Shown: positions 15,499 to 23,386 of the stretch, piece after piece
Position numbering within the stretch: position 1 is the first letter of the stretch
Layout: every line of letters begins with the position of its first letter
From: JBDKTK01 sp039680225
GTDB lineage: Bacteria; Desulfobacterota; Syntrophia; Syntrophales; UBA4778
DNA length: 31,985 nt
Assembly (NCBI GenBank): GCA_039680225.1
Contig: JBDKTK010000440.1
Location: 1-31,985 of the forward strand
Direction of reading: 5' to 3'
Made by a program: the position numbers and the translations under genes
Notes under the pieces: generated by a model
Databases searched by the model: none
Seen by the model: the letters and a program-made list of their open reading frames with translations, nothing else
What the model was told of the DNA's origin: nothing

Positions 15499-16848
15499 TC
15501 AGACAATTCCCTTTTCGGTGAGCGCCTTCAATCTGGCCGGCCCGATACCCAGATACTTCAGGTATATGAACGGATTGTCATAGCCGACGGGACGGCAGAC
15601 CCATTTTGTCCGGGGCGGCGTTTCCGTCGCCTTCCACTGCGACTGGGCGCAGATGACGCTGCCGTAGACCGGGTCCTGGACCGGGGTGAAGATGCCGCGC
15701 TCTGTCCAGTTGGGGTCCTGCATCGCCTTCAAGGGAGACATGATCTCCGCGACGACCGGCGTAATGGGCGCAAGGCGCCCGGTCTTCGCGTACTGGATTG
15801 ATTTCTGGGTAAGCTCTTCACTGGTGTACTGGGCGGTCAGCGGATCGATCATCGCCTGGTACTTGAGCTGCCAGTCCTTTTTCATGAACGGGGCCAGGCT
15901 CGTCCATTCGCCGGCGCCCCATTCATCATACTTGCCCAGGATATCGACGAATGCCTTCCACATCTCCAGGCGCAGGCCTCCCAAGAAGACGCCGCCGTCG
16001 CTGGTGGGATAGAACCCGTAGAGCCACAGCGCCGTATCGAGGCTCCCGAACCTCTCGTTCAGGACCTTCTGGTCCGCGTACCAGTGGAGCGCATAGTCAT
16101 GCAGCCTTTCGTAAGCCTCCGGCGTGCTGACGTCGAGGTGCTGCCCCTCGCCCGTCTTGAGCCGGAAATAAAGGGCTGAAAGGATGCCGACTGCCCCGAA
16201 CGTGCCGGCAGTGTACCAGGCAATCCACGGGCCTGCCTTGGTCGGTACGGCATAGGGCATGTCGTCAATGGTCTTGCCCTCGGGCAGGACCTCGCCCGTC
16301 CCGTACTGGATGCCCGACCGGGCCTGGCTGACATTGTCGTAGTCGTACTGGGAGCGGCCGCATTCCGGGCCGAACTGGCCGTAACCCGTTATGGAAGTGT
16401 ATATCAGGCGGGGATTGATCCCGGACAATTCCTTATAGCTCAACCCCCATTTTTCCATCGTCCCGCAGGGATATGTCTCGATCAATATGTCGGCCTGCCC
16501 GACAAACGATTTGAGCAATTCCCTGCCCTCCGGCTTTTCCAGGTCAAGCGTGATATGATATTTGTTCCTGCCTTCCTGGAGATAAGCGAGGCCGGTCCCC
16601 TCGTGCATTATGCCGTAGGGTGAATACGTCCTCACGAGGTCGCCGCCGGGCGGTTCTATCCTGATCGTTTCGGCGCCCAGCTCGGCCAGCAGCGACGAGC
16701 AGAAGCACCCCGCCATGCTCCTCGAACTCAAGTCAAGGACAACCAGGCCGTCCAATGCCTCCGGCTTTTTATAATTATCGGCGGGATCGTCGAGAGATCT
16801 GATCTTGTCCGCCCAATCCGCCCATTTTGCTCTTTTGTAGTCGGCCAT
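15499..16848 (-). CDS. Class III (CaiB/BaiF family) CoA-transferase, second of a pair
   Basis: 449-residue family III CoA-transferase. After an N-terminal extension of about 30 residues comes the family opening LDGLVVLDLSSRSMAGCF, then LAELGAETIRIEPPGGD, a substrate loop, and GYGQFGPECGRSQYDYDNVSQARSG. D171 in YDNVSQA takes the place of the catalytic Asp that forms the acyl anhydride in FRC and CaiB. The ATG is 6 nt after the stop of the partner gene; the AGGAGGTGA that contains that stop also serves as its ribosome site, so translation is coupled. A co-translated pair suggests a heteromer, as in BbsEF of anaerobic toluene degradation. Substrate unknown. Confidence 0.93.
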   Translation of the reverse strand: MADYKRAKWADWADKIRSLDDPADNYKKPEALDGLVVLDLSSRSMAGCFCSSLLAELGAETIRIEPPGGDLVRTYSPYGIMHEGTGLAYLQEGRNKYHITLDLEKPEGRELLKSFVGQADILIETYPCGTMEKWGLSYKELSGINPRLIYTSITGYGQFGPECGRSQYDYDNVSQARSGIQYGTGEVLPEGKTIDDMPYAVPTKAGPWIAWYTAGTFGAVGILSALYFRLKTGEGQHLDVSTPEAYERLHDYALHWYADQKVLNERFGSLDTALWLYGFYPTSDGGVFLGGLRLEMWKAFVDILGKYDEWGAGEWTSLAPFMKKDWQLKYQAMIDPLTAQYTSEELTQKSIQYAKTGRLAPITPVVAEIMSPLKAMQDPNWTERGIFTPVQDPVYGSVICAQSQWKATETPPRTKWVCRPVGYDNPFIYLKYLGIGPARLKALTEKGIV

Positions 16849-16854
16849 ATTGTC

Positions 16855-18183
16855 TCACCTCCTTATGATCAAACCGGAAGATTTGTCCCAGTCGCCGGGA
16901 GGACGCCGGCCCTGCTGGTCTTTCCATTTCCCCAGCACGCCTATCCTGTACAGTTCCTCGATCTGGGCCTGGCTGCGGCCAAGCAGGTTCATCATTATGT
17001 ATTCATTGTCGAAACCCACCGGCCTGACGGTCCACTTGTTCTTTGGAGGCGACTTTGACATCATTACCGGGAATTCATGGTCGGGGTACAACCCATAAAT
17101 CGGGTCGTCTATCATTTTCCTGAACTCGCGCTCGCCGCGGTGGACATCCTCCGCCATGTCTTTTGAGGAATGGAGGCGCGTTGCGGAGAAGCCGTGCTTC
17201 TTCCCGAGCGCTTCGATTTCGTCCGCTTTTTTCGAGCGGGCCCAGTCGGCCAGGACCTTGAGGATGGCCAGGGCGTTCTCGTCCTTGAGCCTTTCCGTGT
17301 GATCCTTGAACCGCGGGTCGGATGCCAGCTCGGGCTTGCCCATCGCCTCGCAAAGGCCCTTGAACTCCGCGGGGGCCGGGGCTGCAACTGCGGCAAACTG
17401 GCCGTCGCTGCACAGGAAAGTGTCTGCCGGGCAGATGCACAGGTCGCGGTTGCCCGCGGGCTCGGCGGATTTGCCGGTAATCTGCTGGTAGGGCCACACC
17501 CATCCGAGGGCCCTCATGATGTTTTCGGTCTGGGACATTTCGATGTACTGGCCCTTGCCGGTCTTCTCCCTGTGGTACAGGGCGGCGAGGACCGCCACTT
17601 CACCCATCAGCCCTCCAAAGACGTCGCAGACCCAGATGCTCTGCTTGAGCGGGGGGCGGTTGGGGAAGCTGGAGATCCATGAATACCCGGAGAGCGCCTG
17701 GGACGCGCCGTCGTTGGACGGCCGGTCCTCTTCGGCATACTGCCCCCATTGTCCGAACCCGTTCTTCTCGATATAGATGATGCCGGGATTTACTTTCCTG
17801 ATGGTCTCATAGCCGATGTTCCATCGGTTTGTAACAGCGGGGCGCAGGTTGAATTCCACGACGTCGGACTTGGCGCACAGCTCGTGGAAGATGGCCTGGG
17901 CGTCGACCTGGTGGAGGTCCAGCGCCATGTAATACTTGGACGGGTTGATGTGCATGAACATGGGCCCCTGCTCCTTGTAAAACCACCCGAACGGGTTGAG
18001 GGAGCGGGTCACGTCGCCCACCGGCGGCAGCTCGATCTTGATGACCTCGGCCCCCAGAGTCGCCAGGAATGAGGGGCCGGCCGGTCCGAAGAGCAGCGTG
18101 CAGACTTCCAGGACCCGCAGCCCTTTCAGGGGGGCCGGTTTCGAATATTTCTTCTTTACATAATCTTTGAATGCCTCTGTCAT
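16855..18183 (-). CDS. Class III (CaiB/BaiF family) CoA-transferase, first of a pair
   Basis: 442-residue family III CoA-transferase. LKGLRVLEVCTLLFGPAG opens the core, ATLGAEVIKIELPPVGD follows, and D158 in SNDGASQALSG sits at the catalytic Asp position although the usual preceding Tyr is Asn. The conserved C-terminal segment VRPVGFDNEYI is shared with the partner. The gene starts with ATG after AAAAGGAGGGAATTC and ends in AGG AGG TGA, which provides the ribosome site for the next gene. Both subunits keep an Asp, so either two active transferases or a heteromer is possible. The upstream region holds an orphan Shine-Dalgarno (18247-18256) and a long inverted repeat (18336-18366). Confidence 0.93.
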   Translation of the reverse strand: MTEAFKDYVKKKYSKPAPLKGLRVLEVCTLLFGPAGPSFLATLGAEVIKIELPPVGDVTRSLNPFGWFYKEQGPMFMHINPSKYYMALDLHQVDAQAIFHELCAKSDVVEFNLRPAVTNRWNIGYETIRKVNPGIIYIEKNGFGQWGQYAEEDRPSNDGASQALSGYSWISSFPNRPPLKQSIWVCDVFGGLMGEVAVLAALYHREKTGKGQYIEMSQTENIMRALGWVWPYQQITGKSAEPAGNRDLCICPADTFLCSDGQFAAVAAPAPAEFKGLCEAMGKPELASDPRFKDHTERLKDENALAILKVLADWARSKKADEIEALGKKHGFSATRLHSSKDMAEDVHRGEREFRKMIDDPIYGLYPDHEFPVMMSKSPPKNKWTVRPVGFDNEYIMMNLLGRSQAQIEELYRIGVLGKWKDQQGRRPPGDWDKSSGLIIRR

Positions 18184-18246
18184 TGAATTCCCTCCTTTTT
18201 CTTATCGAAACAGGTTCAACTGACCAGTCGCGTTCTTAAGAAATAA

Positions 18247-18256
18247 CACCTCCTTT
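18247..18256 (-). promoter_or_regulatory. Orphan Shine-Dalgarno AAAGGAGGTG before the CaiB pair
   Basis: Lies 64 nt upstream of the first CoA-transferase ATG, which has its own AAAAGGAGG. No ATG, GTG or TTG lies 4-12 nt downstream. Same layout as before gctA. Confidence 0.45.
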
Positions 18257-18335
18257 GCTTTAAAAATTATGGCCCGGACGCAGCCCAAGCCTTTGTTGAA
18301 CAGGGTTGAAATATGGAACGGGTGAAACAGCCTGT

Positions 18336-18366
18336 AAATATACGCGTTATATGTTTGTGTATATTT
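18336..18366. promoter_or_regulatory. Inverted repeat AAATATAC-N15-GTATATTT upstream of the CaiB pair
   Basis: Two exact 8-bp arms (18336-18343 and 18359-18366) around 15 nt, about 150 nt before the gene and overlapping the likely promoter region. Possible operator; judged on symmetry only. Confidence 0.35.
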
Positions 18367-18655
18367 TGTTCGAAACTGTTTATGGAGATTGGACAGAATA
18401 AACGTAACGTGAAGCGTTTGTAGATGTACTACTTTTCCGGTGATAAATCAATGGTAATCAGGAAAAGGGGGCGGTTTTTCGGAAAGGTTTACGCCTGAAA
18501 AGGGTGTTTGATTGCACAACAAAAAAATTATCGATCGCGCCCGGCGGAATCAGCCCGGAAAAATCAGCCCGTAGAAATTAGATTGATGCGCGCTGCCGGA
18601 CGGCCGCCCCTTGCATGAACCGCAGAGGCAACAAATTACCTGCCGGGCTGTCGGG

Positions 18656-19045
18656 CTATTTTATGACTATCCTGTGTCCGTAAAGGTAGAATACAACCCA
18701 GACCAGGATCGCAATGACCAGGATAAGAACTATCACCCCCAGGGCATCGCCTCCCGTGTTCATTTCGTCAACCTTGAGCGCAAGCTGGTGGACTTGCGCA
18801 TCCGAAAGGCTGTTGACCCTGGATTGAATCTCCTCGCTGGTCAAGCCCAGCTTTTCCAGCCTGTCTTTTATGACCCTGGTCTCCAGCGCCCTCTGGATCT
18901 TTTCGATATCCGCGAACCTGGCTGAATCGCTTACTGTTGAGGTTGCGGAAGGCACAAAACCCGCCTCCACTCTGGGGACGGCGCCCAGGAAAAAGAAAGC
19001 GACTACCAGGCAGCATACAACTTTCCTCATGAGCAGCTTGTTCAT
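18656..19045 (-). CDS. PA2779 family (DUF6627) exported/membrane protein
   Basis: 129-residue protein with an N-terminal Sec signal (VVCCLVVAFFFLGAVPRVEA), a helical middle part with ALETRVIKDRLEKLGLTSEEIQSRVNSLS-like wording, and a C-terminal hydrophobic segment DALGVIVLILVIAILVWVVFYLYG. The pattern of signal peptide, LTSEEI helix pair, GGDALG and a terminal membrane span matches the PA2779 family, whose role is unknown. In other genomes it often sits beside a PA2778-type C39 cysteine peptidase; none is present here. The ATG follows AGGAGGGCAGGTC. It probably forms a single-gene unit behind the MBL gene. Confidence 0.8.
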   Translation of the reverse strand: MNKLLMRKVVCCLVVAFFFLGAVPRVEAGFVPSATSTVSDSARFADIEKIQRALETRVIKDRLEKLGLTSEEIQSRVNSLSDAQVHQLALKVDEMNTGGDALGVIVLILVIAILVWVVFYLYGHRIVIK

Positions 19046-19255
19046 GACCTGCCCTCCTGTTCGCTCATGTAATCATATCTATTCTTCTGTATGATCAGGA
19101 TGGCAAAAAGGGCGGGTTCGTTCCATTAACTCAAGGCTGATTTTATGAAGGGAAAAGACTTAATTTTCCCGGTCAAACATCTGATCAGAGGAGGTCCCGG
19201 CGGGTCTTTAAACTGGAGGGGGCGTACAGCCGGCCATACGCCCCTGCTGACAGAT

Positions 19256-19933
19256 CTAGTATGATCTGAGATATCTCTTGATATAGTCTCTTGCCTTTTC
19301 GCGGGGCTGGAATATCCCGAAGTGGCCCTCGCAGAGTATGTCCGCTTCGAGGGCGATCAATTTCTCCATTGATTCCCTCCACTGGCCGATATCGGATTTG
19401 AAGCTCGGCAGGAACGGCCCGTGGATGTCCTGCCCGAAGAGGACCCGGGTCCCGGCCCTGTCCAGGTAGACGCAGATGGAACCGGGTGTGTGGCCCGGAG
19501 TATGGATCCAGTTCAGCTTTTCGCCCCCGGCTTCCAGGAGGCCTTCCGTACCCGACAGGCGCTCGTCTACAGCGGTGGGGGGAAAATCGCATTCATACCA
19601 GTTGGCGGCAGTAAGCACCGGGTCGCCGCTCTCCACAGCGGCGGCGTCAAGCTCGTGGATAAAAAGTCTGCATCCCGGTTCTTTTTTAAAGAACGGCGCC
19701 CCGCCGATGTGGTCTATATGGCAATGGGTCAGGACCAGGCTGCCGATCTTTGCCGGATCAAACCCGGCGTCTTTGATATTCTGCAGGATGCGGCGGGCGC
19801 TGCGCCCCGCCCCGGAGTCGATCATCACCAACTCGCCTCCCATGTCAACGATAAAGACGGTTGCGTCTTCCGAATGGGAGATATTCGGCCCGCCCACGAG
19901 ATAAACGCCTTCCGATATTTTCTCCGCTTTCAT
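19256..19933 (-). CDS. MBL-fold metallo-hydrolase
   Basis: 225-residue metallo-beta-lactamase-fold hydrolase. THCHIDHIGG gives H70, H72, D74 and H75 of the metal site, HTPGHTPGS the next His, and FGQDIHG and CEGHFG the bridging Asp and last His. All ligands are present, so it should be an active dinuclear hydrolase acting on thioesters, phosphoesters or similar. The family does not fix a substrate. It begins 6 nt after the pyrD stop and is the last gene of the EIIA-to-pyrD operon. A GGGGCGTA / TACGCCCC hairpin (19219-19244) follows but lacks a T-run. Confidence 0.92.
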   Translation of the reverse strand: MKAEKISEGVYLVGGPNISHSEDATVFIVDMGGELVMIDSGAGRSARRILQNIKDAGFDPAKIGSLVLTHCHIDHIGGAPFFKKEPGCRLFIHELDAAAVESGDPVLTAANWYECDFPPTAVDERLSGTEGLLEAGGEKLNWIHTPGHTPGSICVYLDRAGTRVLFGQDIHGPFLPSFKSDIGQWRESMEKLIALEADILCEGHFGIFQPREKARDYIKRYLRSY

Positions 19934-19939
19934 TTCCCT

Positions 19940-20869
19940 TCACTTGCCCCCTGTGCTTAAAGAGCCGATCAAATCTCCAATGCTTTGAATCCCTTTTTCT
20001 TCAGCATATTTCTCCAGTCCCTCTATTATTTCCATTGTCGCGGCGGGATTGACGAAATTGGCAGTGCCGACCTGGACCGCCCTTGCCCCGGCAATCATGA
20101 ATTCGAGGGCGTCGGTGTGGGACATGATCCCGCCGATCCCGATGACCGGCACGGAAACCTCCCTGGCAACCTCCCAGACCATCCTCAAGGCAACCGGCTT
20201 GATAGCGGGGCCGGAGAGCCCCCCCGTCACGTTTCGGAGGCTGGGCGCCCTCTTTTCGATATCGATCGCCATGCCTTTCAGGGTATTGATCAGGGAAACA
20301 CAGTCCGCTCCCGCTTCCCGGACTGCCCTGGCTATGGAAACGATATCCGTCACATTGGGCGTCAGTTTTATAATCACGGGCAGGCTGGTAGATGATTTTA
20401 CCGCACCCGTAATTTTGAATGCCTCCTCCGGATCGGACCCGAACGATATCCCTCCCTTGCTGACGTTGGGACACGATATGTTGACTTCAAGGGCATCAAC
20501 CCCTTCCGCCGCGTCCAGGACCCCGGCTATTTCCCTGTATTCGTCGGCGGTCTCGCCCAGGATATTTACGATAATCCTGGTGTCGATCTCCCGCAGATAG
20601 GGCAGCTTGTCCGAGAGGAAACTTTTGAGCCCGACATTCTGCAGGCCTATCGCATTGAGCATCCCGCCCGCAGTCTCGATTGTCCGGGGCGGCGGGTTGC
20701 CGCTCATCGGCTCCAGCGAAATCCCTTTGACGACTATCGCCCCCAGCCTGTCCAGATCGACGTAATTTTCGAACTCCCGGCCGTAGCCGAATGTGCCCGA
20801 AGCGGTCATGACGGGGTTTTTCAGCACGAGGCCGGGGCAGACTTCCACTTCCAGACGGTTCTTCAGCAT
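19940..20869 (-). CDS. pyrD: Dihydroorotate dehydrogenase, class 1B catalytic subunit
   Basis: 309-residue FMN subunit oxidising dihydroorotate to orotate in pyrimidine synthesis. NPVMTASGTFGYG, the GNPPPR substrate loop, NAIGLQN, NISCPN with the catalytic Cys that marks class 1, and IGIGGI are present. The ATG at 20869 was chosen because GGAG precedes it by 8 nt and the protein then begins MLKNRLEVEVCPG, the usual start; the open frame extends further only through overlapping pyrK. It overlaps the pyrK stop by 7 nt, consistent with a PyrK-PyrD complex using NAD. Confidence 0.97.
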   Translation of the reverse strand: MLKNRLEVEVCPGLVLKNPVMTASGTFGYGREFENYVDLDRLGAIVVKGISLEPMSGNPPPRTIETAGGMLNAIGLQNVGLKSFLSDKLPYLREIDTRIIVNILGETADEYREIAGVLDAAEGVDALEVNISCPNVSKGGISFGSDPEEAFKITGAVKSSTSLPVIIKLTPNVTDIVSIARAVREAGADCVSLINTLKGMAIDIEKRAPSLRNVTGGLSGPAIKPVALRMVWEVAREVSVPVIGIGGIMSHTDALEFMIAGARAVQVGTANFVNPAATMEIIEGLEKYAEEKGIQSIGDLIGSLSTGGK

Positions 20870-21681
20870 TCCAGCTCCACTTCGTCCAAATTGAAAACCG
20901 GCCCTTCCTGGCAGGCCCTTACATATCCCCCCGCGGACTTGACGGCGCACGACAGGCACGCGCCCATGCCGCATGCCATCCTCTCTTCTATCGAAACCTG
21001 GGCCGGCAACGGTTTTGAGGCCAGCACGGCCCTGAGGCTCTTCAGCATCGGCATCGGCCCGCAGGCAAAAACGCACGTGTCGGCGGGACTGAACGAAACG
21101 ATATCTCTCGCCAGAAGCTCCGTGACCAGGCCCTGCTCTCCCCTGCTGCAGTCCTCGGTGCAGATCCTCAGGGCAGGCGCCGCAAGGCCGGCATCCAAAT
21201 ATTCCAATCCAATCAGGTCCTGCTCCGATTTAGCGCCATAATATAAAACAGCTTCCGGGTTTCCGGTTTTCCGGAGCGCCTCGGAGAGGAAGGAGATCGG
21301 GGCTATTCCCGTCCCGCCGGCAATCAGCACGGCTTTGTCAAAATTCCGGGACAGGTCAAACCCCCGGCCGAGGGGGCCAAGCGTGAAAATGGAATCACCC
21401 GGGACTTTCCCGCTCAGCAGGTCCGTCATTTTTCCCACAACCCTGTACAGGACGGAGCAGCGTACAGACGAGCCGTTTTTTTGAACAGAGTATATGCTGA
21501 AAGGCCTGCCGAGGAGAGGGTCCTGCCGCATATCAACCCGGAGCATTACAAACTGCCCGGGGCCGGCCGCCAGATAAGCGGCCGGGACCTCAAAGGACAC
21601 ACGGTAATATTTTTCGGCGAGCCGGACATTCTCAATTATTGTTGTTCTCTCCAGGCTGCCGCCATTCGCGCTTCGCGCCAT
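20863..21681 (-). CDS. pyrK: Dihydroorotate dehydrogenase electron transfer subunit
   Basis: 272-residue FAD and 2Fe-2S subunit that passes electrons from PyrD to NAD. GRPFSIYSV binds the flavin, LIAGGTGIAPI and the FACGPMPML segment form the NAD side, and CGMGACLSC plus a later Cys in RACQEGP supply the four Fe-S ligands. Of two nearby ATGs, the one at 21681 is preferred: GGAGG then lies 6 nt upstream, whereas it directly touches the one at 21687. The first 50 nt overlap the end of rimI. Its tight coupling to pyrD fits the heteromeric class 1B enzyme. Confidence 0.97.
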   Translation of the reverse strand: MARSANGGSLERTTIIENVRLAEKYYRVSFEVPAAYLAAGPGQFVMLRVDMRQDPLLGRPFSIYSVQKNGSSVRCSVLYRVVGKMTDLLSGKVPGDSIFTLGPLGRGFDLSRNFDKAVLIAGGTGIAPISFLSEALRKTGNPEAVLYYGAKSEQDLIGLEYLDAGLAAPALRICTEDCSRGEQGLVTELLARDIVSFSPADTCVFACGPMPMLKSLRAVLASKPLPAQVSIEERMACGMGACLSCAVKSAGGYVRACQEGPVFNLDEVELEC

Positions 21682-22159
21682 TCTCATCCTCCATTTCCGA
21701 CCACATGATGAAAGCGTCTTCCAGGGTATCTGTATAGTAGCGCGGCCTTATGCCCCGCACCCGGAAACCGAATTTTTCGTAAAGCGAGATCGCGGCCAGG
21801 TTTGACGGGCGCACTTCCAGCGTGAGCCAGAACGCGCGCTCCTCCCTGGCAATCGCAATCATCCGCTCCAGCAGCAGGGAGCCGATTCCCCTGTCCCTCA
21901 GATCTGGATCCACGGCCACATTGTTGAGGTGGACTTCTCCCGCAAAGACCCAGAAATTGATATACCCGGCAATGCTGCAATCGGAAGACTTTCTGGCCAC
22001 CAGGTTGCGGGAAAGGGGCGAACGCAATTCATTCCTGAACATGCGCTCCGACCAGGCAGTCGGGAACGAGACCTGTTCTATCCTCATGACTCCAGGCAGG
22101 TCTTCTTCCTTCATCTTTTCGATTAAATATTCCGGTCTTTTTCCGTCCTCTGGACTCAT
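21632..22159 (-). CDS. rimI: Ribosomal protein S18 alanine N-acetyltransferase (GNAT family)
   Basis: 175-residue GNAT acetyltransferase. The N-terminal IEKMKEEDLPGVMRIEQVSF, the acetyl-CoA loop RDRGIGSLLLERM (about 87-100) and EVRPSNLAAISLYEKFGF are the standard RimI blocks. It should acetylate the N-terminal Ala of ribosomal protein S18, though members with wider targets exist. It starts 3 nt after the EIIC stop with no clear ribosome site, so it relies on coupling. The C-terminal tail is Asn-rich and overlaps pyrK. Its placement between PTS and pyrimidine genes suggests a convenience operon, not a pathway. Confidence 0.92.
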   Translation of the reverse strand: MSPEDGKRPEYLIEKMKEEDLPGVMRIEQVSFPTAWSERMFRNELRSPLSRNLVARKSSDCSIAGYINFWVFAGEVHLNNVAVDPDLRDRGIGSLLLERMIAIAREERAFWLTLEVRPSNLAAISLYEKFGFRVRGIRPRYYTDTLEDAFIMWSEMEDENGAKREWRQPGENNNN

Positions 22160-22162
22160 CGT

Positions 22163-22849
22163 TTACACAATTTCAAATATTATCGTAACAATCAGAAAAA
22201 TGCCGGAAAAGACCGGCAGCATCCCCCTCAGGTGAATCGTGTTGAGGGCCACGGCCACACCGAGCACAGGCATGAACAAATACACATATGCCAGAGCCCT
22301 GTGCAGGGCAGGCGGAATAAGGGGGTATATCGTCTGCAATGCGAAAATCCCGATGCCCAGGGCTGCGAATATAAAAACGGCGTTGATGAGATATGTCCTG
22401 GTGAGGGCGCGCAGGTGCAGCCTGGAAACCCCCTCGATATCCCCTTCGGCAGCATGCTTCAGGGAGGAGCGGGCCATTTTATCGTTCCCGCGTATTATCC
22501 AGATGTCCAGGATCTGCCCGGCCAATGCCATGGGAATGAGCAGGATTATTCCCAGTGCAATCACCTCCCTGGAAACAGCCCCTAATGATTTTCCTGCAAT
22601 GATGACCGCGGCCGCAATAAGGACAGCGGCTATCGTGTCGTTGGGAGGGACTACGGTCCCGACCGGGAGCCGGTCGATCCAGAGCAGTTCAACGAGGGCG
22701 CCCGTTATCAATCCCGAGTGAGGGTCGCCGAGGAGAAGGCCGATAACTGTCCCCGAAACGACAGGCCGGGATATCATGACCTGGAGGAAGACCCGGTCGA
22801 GGCATAAAATTCCGCCGGCTATTGCTGTAAGTGACATTTCGAAGAACAA
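22163..22849 (-). CDS. PTS mannose-family EIIC component
   Basis: 228-residue membrane protein of the mannose/fructose/sorbose PTS superfamily. GGILCLDRVFLQVMISRPVVSG and LIDRLPVG-type wording (LLWIDRLPVGT) are family hallmarks, with several hydrophobic spans. It would form the sugar channel, normally together with EIID; no EIID gene is in this window. The start is uncertain: a TTG at 22849 with AGAAGG about 10 nt upstream, or an ATG at 22837 without a ribosome site. Family alignment from memory favours the longer form. It follows EIIB after 15 nt. Confidence 0.9.
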   Translation of the reverse strand: MFFEMSLTAIAGGILCLDRVFLQVMISRPVVSGTVIGLLLGDPHSGLITGALVELLWIDRLPVGTVVPPNDTIAAVLIAAAVIIAGKSLGAVSREVIALGIILLIPMALAGQILDIWIIRGNDKMARSSLKHAAEGDIEGVSRLHLRALTRTYLINAVFIFAALGIGIFALQTIYPLIPPALHRALAYVYLFMPVLGVAVALNTIHLRGMLPVFSGIFLIVTIIFEIV

Positions 22850-22864
22850 CGGCTCGGAACCTTC

Positions 22865-23359
22865 TCAGGTATTGAATCTTTTTTGAATCTCCTTGAAATA
22901 AACAGGCTTGTCGCGGGGAACACACCTGAGTTCCACGGACACCCCGGCTTCAGAAAGGGAACTGATCTCTTCGAAATCCCTGTCCGTCAGGCATATCGAA
23001 GATGAACAGGTTTTCCCTTCATCATTGTATACATTGCCAATATTGAGAGCAAGATATTTAAAGCCGGAGTTGAAGGCTTTGAAGGCGTCGTGAATGGAAC
23101 TGAAAAGGAGGATGGACCTTTTGTGGTCCTTTTCAAGCGAGTTGAAGATCCCGGAAAATTCATCCACTCCGTAAATGAGCACTTCAATGTCCCGGGGTAC
23201 CGCCATCTTTATGACTGTTTCGCGGAAAAAATCGCTGGAAACTTCATCATCCACTACGATGATGCAGGTTGCCTTGACGGAAGGCACCCAGGCCTCAAGT
23301 ATCTGTCCATGGACCAGCCTGTTGTCTACCCTGATCAGTACGAAATCCACATTACTCAC
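22865..23359 (-). CDS. PTS mannose-family EIIB component
   Basis: 164-residue cytoplasmic EIIB of the mannose family; H17 in RLVHGQ is the phosphorylated His, and FVLIRVDNRLVHGQI is the classic N-terminus. The start is GTG with a weak GGAAAG upstream. The gene lies in the same reading frame as EIIA, separated from it only by one TAG and nine sense codons, so read-through would give an EIIAB fusion like E. coli ManX. Phosphate would pass from HPr to EIIA H9 to EIIB H17. Confidence 0.93.
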   Translation of the reverse strand: MSNVDFVLIRVDNRLVHGQILEAWVPSVKATCIIVVDDEVSSDFFRETVIKMAVPRDIEVLIYGVDEFSGIFNSLEKDHKRSILLFSSIHDAFKAFNSGFKYLALNIGNVYNDEGKTCSSSICLTDRDFEEISSLSEAGVSVELRCVPRDKPVYFKEIQKRFNT

Positions 23360-23386
23360 CCAGGCTTTCCGGATGGAACGGCATGA

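Larger units (their letters stand above)
18184..18655. other. 472-nt intergenic region between the CaiB pair and the DUF6627 gene
   Basis: No gene is supported here. It contains the leader of the CaiB pair with the orphan AAAGGAGGTG, an inverted repeat at 18336-18366, a CATATAAC -10-like sequence on minus near 18346-18353, and a 10-bp direct repeat AATCAGCCCG (18548-18557 and 18562-18571, period 14). No convincing terminator for the DUF6627 gene was seen. Confidence 0.5.

Noticed and set aside
19219..19244. GGGGCGTA / TACGCCCC hairpin after the MBL gene as a terminator
   Set aside because: The stem is good but no T-run follows on the minus strand, so intrinsic termination is not supported.
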